NCBI GenBank assembly: GCA_018672475.1
Contig: JABHFS010000163.1
Coordinates: 87,323-151,322 of the forward strand
Reading direction: 5' to 3'
DNA from: Gemmatimonadota bacterium
GTDB taxonomy: Bacteria; Latescibacterota; UBA2968; UBA8231
DNA: 64,000 bases
Positions within the stretch are counted from its first letter, which is position 1, and each line of letters opens with the position of its first letter. Made by a program: the position numbers and the translations under genes. Shown here one piece after another: positions 35,958 to 44,254 of the stretch. The notes beneath the pieces are model-generated. The model saw nothing but the letters and a program-made list of their open reading frames with translations. It was not told where the DNA came from and searched no databases.

Positions 35958-35982
35958 GCGGACGGTCGAGCGGTGAAACTAC

Positions 35983-36011
35983 TTGACAAGTCTTACCCAC
36001 CATAGTAATTA
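35983..36011 (+). promoter_or_regulatory. Candidate promoter inside the envelope operon
   Basis: TTGACA (35983-35988) is followed after 17 bases by TAATTA (36006-36011), in the only long gap (100 bases) of the operon. It would let the 36058 gene and those after it be expressed separately. The -10 match is poor. Confidence 0.35.
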
Positions 36012-36057
36012 GAGTCGCAATAGTAAGCCCGGAATATATGCACCGAGGAGGGATGTA

Positions 36058-38724
36058 GTGAACCGGAATGTAATGATATTTTGCCTAATACTGGCAACGC
36101 TATGGCTTGGCCTCGCCCCAAGTTCAGCCCAGGAATACGGCGGTCGTTTTGGTCAGCTAAAAAAGGGCGGGGTCGTTTCATTCGCTCCAAAAGGCCCAGG
36201 TGTGATGTTCGGTGCCCTCGACCCGGCGCTGCGCAAATGGTACGTGCCCCAGGAGCTGTTTAACGAATATCAGTGGCGACAGTGGGATTATTCCAATTAC
36301 GCCCGGGACCATTTCGAGCGCTATGTGAGCACCACCCAGGAAGGTGACTACTACTACGACCTGTACGGCAACTATATCACGCAAGGTTGGCTGATTTTCA
36401 ACAACTCGCAGACCCAACCTCGGCAATTCGGCTCCTCTGTACTCAAGAATAGCCGTTTCGGGTCCTGGTTCAACAGCCTGCTCATCTCGTCCGACTCTAA
36501 GGGACAGCACCACTACGCCTTGACCGCCGGCTCCAAGATCCGCACGACCTTGACGCCGATGACCTTCTCCAAACCGCGCTGGGACGGCATCCAATTCGAT
36601 TACGCCGCCGACAAATACCAGGGCACGATGCTCTATTCGCGCGTTAGCCGCACCGGAGGCTCTTCTACCAACGACCAGGAAAGCCTGGTCACCAACGCCA
36701 CCTCGATGTTCGCTAGCAGGGGCACGACACAAATAGGCGACTTTGCGACCTTGGGCCTAACCATGGTCAACGCCCACCAGTCAAATACCTTAATCGACGG
36801 TTTCACCGGAAACCCCTTTACCGGCGAGCTTTCGGTCGACCAGACCCAAACGGTATCGGTCATCGAGATCGTCCTGCGCGACGACAGCCCCGAGGACGGC
36901 ATCGGTGGGGCCGCCTTTTTCCCCGCCGGCTCCGACATAATCATCACCTACCTCGACGGCACCAAAGACAGGGGCCAGGAAATTCGCTTCGTGCCGATTA
37001 TCGAGGGCGGCTTCGTGCAAGAGGGTTTTCTCTCCGCCGACGGCACCGAGGAGATCCGCCTGCGCTACGACTTCGACAGCCCGGCTTTCGTCAACCGCGC
37101 CTCCGGCTCCAAGGAAGAGATCGAAAAAGTCGAGTTCCGCCTGGTATTGGGCAACGACTATCAGGTCTGGATCACCTCCGATAACCAGCTCAACGCCAGC
37201 GGCGAGTCCGTACTACTGCTGAAGGCCCAGGCCGCTGGAAATGTCCAGGACAATACCAACCTGCAGATCGTCGGTTTCGATTATGGCCTGCCGACCTCGA
37301 CCCAGATCTGGGGCGGAACCCTCGAGTTGCAGAACGTGCTCGGGTTCGATTTTTACGGCGAATACGACCTGAGCTACAACTACACTAAATACCCCAACGT
37401 CGTTTCCTCGACCCATACTACCTTCTCCGGTATCCGCGGGGACCGCTCAGCCGACGCGTGGATGATGAATCTCTCCAAGGTCGCCTTCCCCTGGTTCTTC
37501 TTCGGCGAAGCCTATAGCATGGACCCTCGATACTCGACCCGTACCTTCACCGCCCAGGGCGACGGTTTTATCGACTACGAAGACGAGCGCATCCACGTCG
37601 TCGAACTCGTTGAAGACAACGACGACCAGGACCAGTTCCCCGACACCGTGCGCAAGGATTGGCAGGCCGGAGACCCGACGGTTTTCCCCGGCTGGGACGA
37701 GAACAACGATTTCATCTCCGATTTCAACCAGAACGACAACCGCTTCCTGAGCAATCTGATCCCCGACTACGACGAGCCCTTCCTGCGCCACAACGTCGAC
37801 CGGCCCGAGTTTCTCTTCGGCATCGACCTTAATAACAATATCTGGGTCGATCGCTTCGAAAATGACGAGTTGCCCGACTATCCCTACAAGAAGGACCACC
37901 GGGGTTTCAATATTTACGGCGGCAGCCACGTAACCCCCGAAGTCCGGCTAATGTTCGGCGCCCTGCGCGAAGACCTTATCTCGTCCAGGCAGAAGAACCA
38001 CGCCAACTACGCCTTGTTCACCGTCGACCGCAATTCGCCGACCTGGGGCCGCTTCCGGGTCTTTGAGATGATCAAATCAGTCGAGGACGATATTCCGGAC
38101 GATTTATTGCAATGGCTCGCCAATGCCAATATTCGCACCGGCGAGTCGACCAAGCTCGAGGACCCACTTATCGCCCGGGACACCTGGATCAATAGCCTGT
38201 GGATCGGCCACGACTATGAAGTGCGCGGGCTGCTGACGACCAACTACATCAAATACGACCTGTACCATCAGCGCCTCGACAAAAACTCCCGCGCCTTGTT
38301 AGCCCTGCGCAAGCGAGACTTCTTCTTTGGCCTAATCAACAAGATCAGCTATCGCTTCGACTTCGGGCGGCTGTGGATCGAACCGCGCTGGAAGAGCGAA
38401 TACCGGCGCCAGAGCATTGATCTAACTTCGACCGAGAAACGCACCGAACTCGCCGAAATCGGCGGTTTTATCTTTGGTTTTCCCTTGCTCACCCATACGA
38501 CCCTCCAGGGCGGGGTAGAACTGACCTTTTTCAACGACATCGATCGCGATTCCGACGACTTCAGTGGTCAGGTCTGGGCCCTGCAGTTTTCAAACCTCTC
38601 CGACTATCTGGGTTACAAGCTCACAACACACGCCGGTATGAAGATCAACCGCCGCAATCCCAGGAACGAGGACTCGGTAACCATAACCCAGAGTTTCATC
38701 TCGATTTACGCTGGTCTGGAATAG
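36058..38724 (+). CDS. Predicted outer-membrane beta-barrel protein of unknown family
   Basis: 888 residues from a GTG with GAGGAGG 6 bases upstream; the nearer ATG is followed by a stop. Signal peptide to about residue 24 (LAPSSAQ). Alternating hydrophobic/polar strands dominate and the C-terminal 200 residues look like barrel strands (ISYRFDFGRLWIEPRWKSEY, GGFIFGFPLLTH). A central acidic Asn/Asp-rich stretch (about 500-625) contains DENNDFISDFNQNDN and FGIDLNNNIWVDRFENDELP, like calcium-binding loops. I do not recognise a family. In the operon it could be the channel or anchor for the surface proteins. Confidence 0.65.
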   Translation: MNRNVMIFCLILATLWLGLAPSSAQEYGGRFGQLKKGGVVSFAPKGPGVMFGALDPALRKWYVPQELFNEYQWRQWDYSNYARDHFERYVSTTQEGDYYYDLYGNYITQGWLIFNNSQTQPRQFGSSVLKNSRFGSWFNSLLISSDSKGQHHYALTAGSKIRTTLTPMTFSKPRWDGIQFDYAADKYQGTMLYSRVSRTGGSSTNDQESLVTNATSMFASRGTTQIGDFATLGLTMVNAHQSNTLIDGFTGNPFTGELSVDQTQTVSVIEIVLRDDSPEDGIGGAAFFPAGSDIIITYLDGTKDRGQEIRFVPIIEGGFVQEGFLSADGTEEIRLRYDFDSPAFVNRASGSKEEIEKVEFRLVLGNDYQVWITSDNQLNASGESVLLLKAQAAGNVQDNTNLQIVGFDYGLPTSTQIWGGTLELQNVLGFDFYGEYDLSYNYTKYPNVVSSTHTTFSGIRGDRSADAWMMNLSKVAFPWFFFGEAYSMDPRYSTRTFTAQGDGFIDYEDERIHVVELVEDNDDQDQFPDTVRKDWQAGDPTVFPGWDENNDFISDFNQNDNRFLSNLIPDYDEPFLRHNVDRPEFLFGIDLNNNIWVDRFENDELPDYPYKKDHRGFNIYGGSHVTPEVRLMFGALREDLISSRQKNHANYALFTVDRNSPTWGRFRVFEMIKSVEDDIPDDLLQWLANANIRTGESTKLEDPLIARDTWINSLWIGHDYEVRGLLTTNYIKYDLYHQRLDKNSRALLALRKRDFFFGLINKISYRFDFGRLWIEPRWKSEYRRQSIDLTSTEKRTELAEIGGFIFGFPLLTHTTLQGGVELTFFNDIDRDSDDFSGQVWALQFSNLSDYLGYKLTTHAGMKINRRNPRNEDSVTITQSFISIYAGLE

Positions 38725-38736
38725 GCGCAACGATAG

Positions 38737-40983
38737 ATGCTTGAGAACCGGGCGCGATGGGGGTCGATTGCCGTTTTTTCGCTGGCTCTCCTCCTGCGCC
38801 TCGGCTATCTCTATGAATTGTCCGACAGTCCCCTATTTGCCGCCCCAGTCGTCGATGCCCGCACCTATGTAGAAGAAGCCCGCTACCTAAGTGAGGTCTC
38901 CTGGACCGGCAAACAAGCCCCTTTCTGGCAACCTCCCCTCTACCCTTATGCCCTCGCCGCGCTTTTCGCCCTTGGTGGCGAGAATTATTACCTGCCCCGC
39001 CTGCTTCAGGCGCTGCTTGGCGCGATGGTCTGCGTTCTCACTTATTTATTGGGCCGACAGATATTTGGCACAGGTATTGGGTTAGCCGCCGCGCTTTTCG
39101 CCGCTGGCTACGGCCCCCTGATCTATTTCGGCGGCGAGTTATTACCCGTACTACCAGCTGTCTTTCTCAATTTACTGCTGCTCTATTTACTCGCCACGGG
39201 GCATAGCCAACCCCGCTATCTATTCATCGGTTTTCTCACCGGCCTTTCCGCGCTTACCGTAGCCAATATCCTGCTCTTCTTACCCGTGCTACTCGGCTGG
39301 CTCTACTGGAACCAAAAGCGCGAAGGCCACGCGCCACGCGCCGCCCTCAAAGCACCTGCACTTTTGCTCATAGGCTGTACGCTCGTCATCGCGCCAGTCA
39401 CTTGGCGCAACTTCGCCGTCGGTGACGATCTGGTGCTTATCTCGCATAATGCCGGCATAAACTTCTACATCGGCAACAACGCCGAATACGAGCGCACTAC
39501 AACCATTCGCCCAGGGCGCGAATGGCTCGAATTGGTCGAAACGCCAGCGCGCGAAGCCGGCATTGAAAAAGCCTCCGAAAAATCGCGATATTTCTTTGGC
39601 CTGTCCTGGGATTACATTTCCGCGCAGCCACTCGATTTCATGGAGTTATTGGCCTATAAAGGCTATCTATTTCTGCGCGGTGACGAAATCCCGCGCAATC
39701 TCGATCTCTACTATGCCCGCACCCATTCGCGCCTGCTCTCGCTATTGATGTGGAAAGACGGGCTGGCCTTTCCCTTCGGCCTGGTCGTCCCTTTCGCTCT
39801 ATTGGGCCTTTACGCCTTCTGGCGCTCACCGGAGGGGCGTTCACCGGAGGGGCGCCTGCTGCTGCTCTTTGTGGCGACCTATGCGGCGTCCATCGTCCTG
39901 TTCTTCGTCACCTCCCGCTATCGCATGCCCGCCGTCCCCCCATTATTGCTCTTCGCCGCTTTCGGCGTGCGTGCTCTATGGTTCCTACCGCGCCCCGCAC
40001 TGATAGCCGTGCCGGTACTGCTGTTGCTCTGCAATGCGGGCACGGGCAAGATGAACAGGGATGGCGATGCGCACGAGCACTATTGGCTGGGCTATGCCTA
40101 TGAACAAAAGGGCATGCCCGCCAACGCCGCCCGTCACTATCGCCAGGCTATCGAAAAAAATCCCTCCTTCGGGGACCCCTTCCTCAACCTCGCCGCACTG
40201 CACGGCGAGGCAGAGCACTTGGACAAAGCCATCGACCTCTATCGACGCTACCTAGACCACCACCAAGACGAAGACGTGCGCTTCCAGCTAGGCAACACCT
40301 GCTTACTCGCCCGCCGTTATAGCGAGGCCGCTGAAATCTATACGCAGGTCGCCGCTGCCCGCCCGAAATGGGCCGCTATCCACGGGCGCCTCGGCTATAC
40401 GCACCTAATGACCAATCGCCCAGAGCTAGCCTCTGCCGCCTACCGCCGCACGCTCGAACTGAATCCAGACTCAACCCTGGTCCGCTATCAACTCGCCCGC
40501 CTCTACGCGAACGAGGGCCAGACAGACCAGGCCATCGGCGAATTTCACAAACTGCAAACACGAATGCCGCAAGTCTCCGAATATCGCATTCGCCTGGCCG
40601 ATTTGATAATCGAGCAAGAGCAGCAGATTGCGGATGGAACGGCCCTGGCGCAGACCGCCAGATTGGCCGAGGCCGAAGCGCATTTACGCCACACCATCGA
40701 ACTTGCCCCCCAGGCCGCACATTCCCATTGGAGCCTCGGGATGCTATACGCACGCCAAGGACGACATCCTGAGGCTATTCCGCTCTTCGAAAAACTGATC
40801 GAGATCGCTCCACGCGATTACCAAGCCCATATCTTCCTCGGGCATCTCTACCAACGCTCGGGTCGCACGGACGACGCCGACGCCGAATTTGAAGCTTTTA
40901 GCCGCAAAAAACGCGCTTACCGCCTAGAAAAAACGGCGCGACGAGAATTCGAAACACAGATTAAGGATCTCTTCGGCGGCTAA
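38737..40983 (+). CDS. GT-C (ArnT/PMT-like) glycosyltransferase fused to TPR repeats
   Basis: 748 residues. The first 430 or so hold about ten membrane segments with an early loop VVDARTYVEEARYL (Asp40) like the lipid-sugar-dependent GT39/ArnT family, followed by PFWQPPLYPYALAALFAL. From about 445 the chain is TPR repeats (HYWLGYAYEQKGMPANAARH and others). The catalytic part would move a sugar from a polyprenyl carrier onto protein or lipid on the periplasmic side, and the TPR part would bind partners. A 15-bp tandem repeat at 39826-39855 encodes a doubled RSPEG. It lies 12 bases after the barrel gene. Confidence 0.8.
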   Translation: MLENRARWGSIAVFSLALLLRLGYLYELSDSPLFAAPVVDARTYVEEARYLSEVSWTGKQAPFWQPPLYPYALAALFALGGENYYLPRLLQALLGAMVCVLTYLLGRQIFGTGIGLAAALFAAGYGPLIYFGGELLPVLPAVFLNLLLLYLLATGHSQPRYLFIGFLTGLSALTVANILLFLPVLLGWLYWNQKREGHAPRAALKAPALLLIGCTLVIAPVTWRNFAVGDDLVLISHNAGINFYIGNNAEYERTTTIRPGREWLELVETPAREAGIEKASEKSRYFFGLSWDYISAQPLDFMELLAYKGYLFLRGDEIPRNLDLYYARTHSRLLSLLMWKDGLAFPFGLVVPFALLGLYAFWRSPEGRSPEGRLLLLFVATYAASIVLFFVTSRYRMPAVPPLLLFAAFGVRALWFLPRPALIAVPVLLLLCNAGTGKMNRDGDAHEHYWLGYAYEQKGMPANAARHYRQAIEKNPSFGDPFLNLAALHGEAEHLDKAIDLYRRYLDHHQDEDVRFQLGNTCLLARRYSEAAEIYTQVAAARPKWAAIHGRLGYTHLMTNRPELASAAYRRTLELNPDSTLVRYQLARLYANEGQTDQAIGEFHKLQTRMPQVSEYRIRLADLIIEQEQQIADGTALAQTARLAEAEAHLRHTIELAPQAAHSHWSLGMLYARQGRHPEAIPLFEKLIEIAPRDYQAHIFLGHLYQRSGRTDDADAEFEAFSRKKRAYRLEKTARREFETQIKDLFGG
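39826..39855 (+). repeat. 15-bp tandem duplication in the glycosyltransferase gene
   Basis: Two copies of a 15-base unit differing at one base encode SPEGR-SPEGR in a loop between membrane segments. The frame is kept. Confidence 0.8.
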
Positions 40984-41001
40984 GTCTTAGGGGACCCCTA
41001 T

Positions 41002-44000
41002 ATGCACAATGCGAAACGATTGGCGGTTTTCGGGCTGTTCTTTTTTTCCGGCTCCTGCGCCCTAGTCTACCAGATAACCTGGATGCGCCTCTTCCGGCTG
41101 GTCATGGGCAACACCGTCTTCACCTCGGCCACCGTCCTGACCGCGTTTATGGCCGGGTTGGCCATCGGCAGCTTTATCGCCGGCCGCCTCACCGACCGCT
41201 CTGCTCACCCTTTGCGCTCATACGCCTGGCTCGAAGTCCTTATCGGCCTTTGTGGCTTTGCCATGATACCCGCCTTCAATGCCCTAGCCCCCGTCTACGG
41301 TGGACTCTACACCTGGCTCGGCGACTCGCCGCTCCTGCTCAGCATGGGGCGCTTCCTCGTCTCCGCGGCACTCTTAGCCCTACCCGCGACACTGATGGGG
41401 GCAACATTACCGCTATTGAGCCGTTTTATGACGCAACGACTCGAGCGGATGGGACGCGACCTCGGACGACTCTACGCCCTCAACACCCTCGGCGCCGCAC
41501 TCGGCGCCGCACTCACCGGCTTCCTGCTCGTACCCTCCCTCGGGGTACAGACCACGCTTTGGACCGCGGCGTTGGCCAATTTGAGCATCGGCGCCACCGC
41601 CTTTGCCCTAGCGCGCACCTCTGTCGCCTCTCCGGTCGCCGCGCCACAGACCAGTGATCGCGGCGACGTTGCCGCACTCTGGGCTCTCGGTTTGACCGGT
41701 TTTGCTTCCATGGTCTATGAGGTTAGTTGGACCCGTACCCTCTCGATGTTGCTCGGCTCTTCGGTATATGCCTTTAGCCTGATGCTCGTCGCTTTTATCT
41801 GCGGCCTTGGATTGGGCAGTATGATCCTTGCCGGCTGGATCGACCGCCGCAAAAACCTCCTGCTCACTTTAGCCATTCTCGAATTGGCCATCGGCGCAAC
41901 GGCCCTCTTGGTCGAACCGCTCTTCGGCCTGCTGCCGCTGGTCGTCGTCAAATTGGTCAATCGCTACGCCGACACTTTCGCGCTTTTACACCTGGCCGAA
42001 TTCGCCATCGCCCTTGGGCTGATGCTCCTACCGACCTTTGCTGCTGGCGGTGTCTTCCCAGCCGCTGCCAAGCTCTACACCCGCCATCTCGCCAACGTCG
42101 GCCGCTCGGTCGGCGACGCCTACGCGGCCAATACACTCGGAGCCGTGCTGGGCTCTTTTGCCGGAGGTTTCCTTTTAATCCCCTTGATCGGAGTCCAGAC
42201 CAGTATTATCCTCGCGACTTCGCTCAACTTAGGACTCGGCCTTTACTTTCTTTGGCGTGGCAATCTGTTAGCCCGCCCGCTATCGCGCATTTTGGCTGCG
42301 GCGGTACTGTTATTGCCGCTGGCCGTTTCATTCCTGCCCGCCTGGGATGTGGTCTTGCTCAACAGCGCCCCCTACCTCTATGCCGGGCAATATGAAAATG
42401 CGGCCAACCTTGCCGATCAGGATCTCGCCGAAGCCATCCGCCACGATCGCCGCCTGCTCTACGCCGAAGAAGGCATGAGCGCCACCGTCACCGTCTGGGA
42501 CCTGCATGGTGAGCGTTTTATGCGGGTCAACGGCAAGGTAATCGCCTCCTCCCAGGGCAAAGACCTGCGCTCGCACTCGCTTTTGGCCCACCTGCCGTTG
42601 TTGCTGCACGAGGATCCACGCGACGTATTGCTCATTGGCTTGGGCTGCGGTATAAGCTTAGGAGCCATCGAACGCCATCCGGTCACTTCGATCGATTGCG
42701 TCGAGCTCTCGCCCGAAGTAGTAGAAGCCACCGCCCTCTTCAGCCACGCCAACCAAGACGCGCTCGCCGACCCGCGCCTGAATATGCTCGTGGGCGACGG
42801 GCGCAACCACGTCGCGCTTTCGCGCCGTAATTACGATGTCATCATCTCACAGCCGTCGAACCTGTGGATCGCGGGCATGGCCGACCTTTTCACCAGCGAA
42901 TTTTTCCAGAGCTGCCGGCAAAACCTCAAGCCAGGCGGCCTCACCGCCACCTGGATCCAAGCCTATGCGCTCCAACAGCAGGACGTGCAGACCATCATCG
43001 CCACATTTAAAGGCGTCTTCCCTCACGTCGCCATGTGGGAACTGATGCCGGGCGTCGACTATCTTCTCATCGGTTCGGAGGACCCCATCCCTATTGACCC
43101 GGCGCAAATCGAAGCGCGGCTCGCGACACACGGCCTGCGCCAAGCCCTATCGCAAAACGGGGCCGGCGACGAATTCGACCTGCTAAGCTCCTATGTCATG
43201 GGCAATCAGGGCCTAGATGATTTGGCCGGCGAGGCCCCGGCCAACACCGACGATAACGCTCGGCTAGAATTCTCAGCGCCGAGGGGCCTTTACCTGGACC
43301 TGAGCCGCACCGAGGGGCTCTTTTCATTGGAAGATCTGGCGGATCGCCGCCGCACCGAGCTGGATTTCGTGGAAGGCCCAGTGCAACCCGCGCTGGTGAA
43401 AGCCTGGCGCGCCCGCCACCTGGCCCTCGATGGCTTAATACACGAACGCCGCGGCGAATACGCTCGCGCGCTAACGAACTTCGCGGCCGCCGCCCGCTGG
43501 CGACCGCAGGATATCGAAGTCAGGCGCGTCTATCCGGAACTAAGCTTCAAACTGGCGGAAAACGCCTTACGTCGCCGCCGTTTTACCCAGGCACAGGCAC
43601 TCTACGACAGCCTACTTGCCGCGCTGCCCGAGCACGCAGCGGGCCACTACCGCAAGGGCGAGTTGCACGAACTCCTGCAAGAGTGGGACGACGCCGCGCA
43701 TTCCTATCAGCGCGCAGGCACGATCGCCCCAACCTTTGCCCCCGCCCATATGCGTCTTGGCGCCATTCACACCCGACGCAGAAAATTCGACCAGGCCATT
43801 GAAACCTATCGCCGTGGCCTAGAAGCGATGCCCAAGCACCTGGATCTCTTGAACAACCTCGGCACCTTATATTTAATGCAAGACCGCTTCGAAGACGGCT
43901 TAGCCGTATTTCACCAGGCGTTGGCGATCGACTCGACCGACGCCCGGGTATGGAACAACCTCGGCACAGCCTTCCTGCAACGGAGGCAATACGTCGAGGC

Positions 44001-44184
44001 GCAACACTGGTTGGAGGGGGCAATAAGACAACGCCCGACCGACGCGACCTTACACCTCAAATTAGCTGATGCGTATCGCGGAACGGGGGCTATAGCGCAG
44101 GCGAGAGAGCTGCTCAAGCAAGCCTTGAAACTCTCTCCAGACGATGAGAGGGCGCGAAGGATGTCCAGGCAGTTAGGAGACTAA
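41002..44184 (+). CDS. Membrane-bound spermidine-synthase-like protein fused to TPR repeats
   Basis: 1060 residues in three parts. A polytopic region of about 14 helices (1-470) begins LVYQITWMRLFRLVMGNTVF and looks transporter-like. A methyltransferase-fold spermidine-synthase-like domain (about 480-770) has VLLIGLGCGISLGAIE, DCVELSPEVVEA, DGRNHVALSRRNYDVIISQP and NLKPGGLTATWIQAY. A TPR region fills about 800-1060. Proteins with the first two parts are usually annotated as fused MFS/spermidine synthase, but a polyamine role is unproven; Ser replaces the catalytic Asp position in ISQPSNLW. It is the last gene of the operon. Confidence 0.82.
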   Translation: MHNAKRLAVFGLFFFSGSCALVYQITWMRLFRLVMGNTVFTSATVLTAFMAGLAIGSFIAGRLTDRSAHPLRSYAWLEVLIGLCGFAMIPAFNALAPVYGGLYTWLGDSPLLLSMGRFLVSAALLALPATLMGATLPLLSRFMTQRLERMGRDLGRLYALNTLGAALGAALTGFLLVPSLGVQTTLWTAALANLSIGATAFALARTSVASPVAAPQTSDRGDVAALWALGLTGFASMVYEVSWTRTLSMLLGSSVYAFSLMLVAFICGLGLGSMILAGWIDRRKNLLLTLAILELAIGATALLVEPLFGLLPLVVVKLVNRYADTFALLHLAEFAIALGLMLLPTFAAGGVFPAAAKLYTRHLANVGRSVGDAYAANTLGAVLGSFAGGFLLIPLIGVQTSIILATSLNLGLGLYFLWRGNLLARPLSRILAAAVLLLPLAVSFLPAWDVVLLNSAPYLYAGQYENAANLADQDLAEAIRHDRRLLYAEEGMSATVTVWDLHGERFMRVNGKVIASSQGKDLRSHSLLAHLPLLLHEDPRDVLLIGLGCGISLGAIERHPVTSIDCVELSPEVVEATALFSHANQDALADPRLNMLVGDGRNHVALSRRNYDVIISQPSNLWIAGMADLFTSEFFQSCRQNLKPGGLTATWIQAYALQQQDVQTIIATFKGVFPHVAMWELMPGVDYLLIGSEDPIPIDPAQIEARLATHGLRQALSQNGAGDEFDLLSSYVMGNQGLDDLAGEAPANTDDNARLEFSAPRGLYLDLSRTEGLFSLEDLADRRRTELDFVEGPVQPALVKAWRARHLALDGLIHERRGEYARALTNFAAAARWRPQDIEVRRVYPELSFKLAENALRRRRFTQAQALYDSLLAALPEHAAGHYRKGELHELLQEWDDAAHSYQRAGTIAPTFAPAHMRLGAIHTRRRKFDQAIETYRRGLEAMPKHLDLLNNLGTLYLMQDRFEDGLAVFHQALAIDSTDARVWNNLGTAFLQRRQYVEAQHWLEGAIRQRPTDATLHLKLADAYRGTGAIAQARELLKQALKLSPDDERARRMSRQLGD

Positions 44185-44254
44185 CAGGGCAGGGCAAGGA
44201 GACCGGCGCGTTCGCAACAGGACCGCCTCGATGATCGAAGATGACCCTGTGGAA

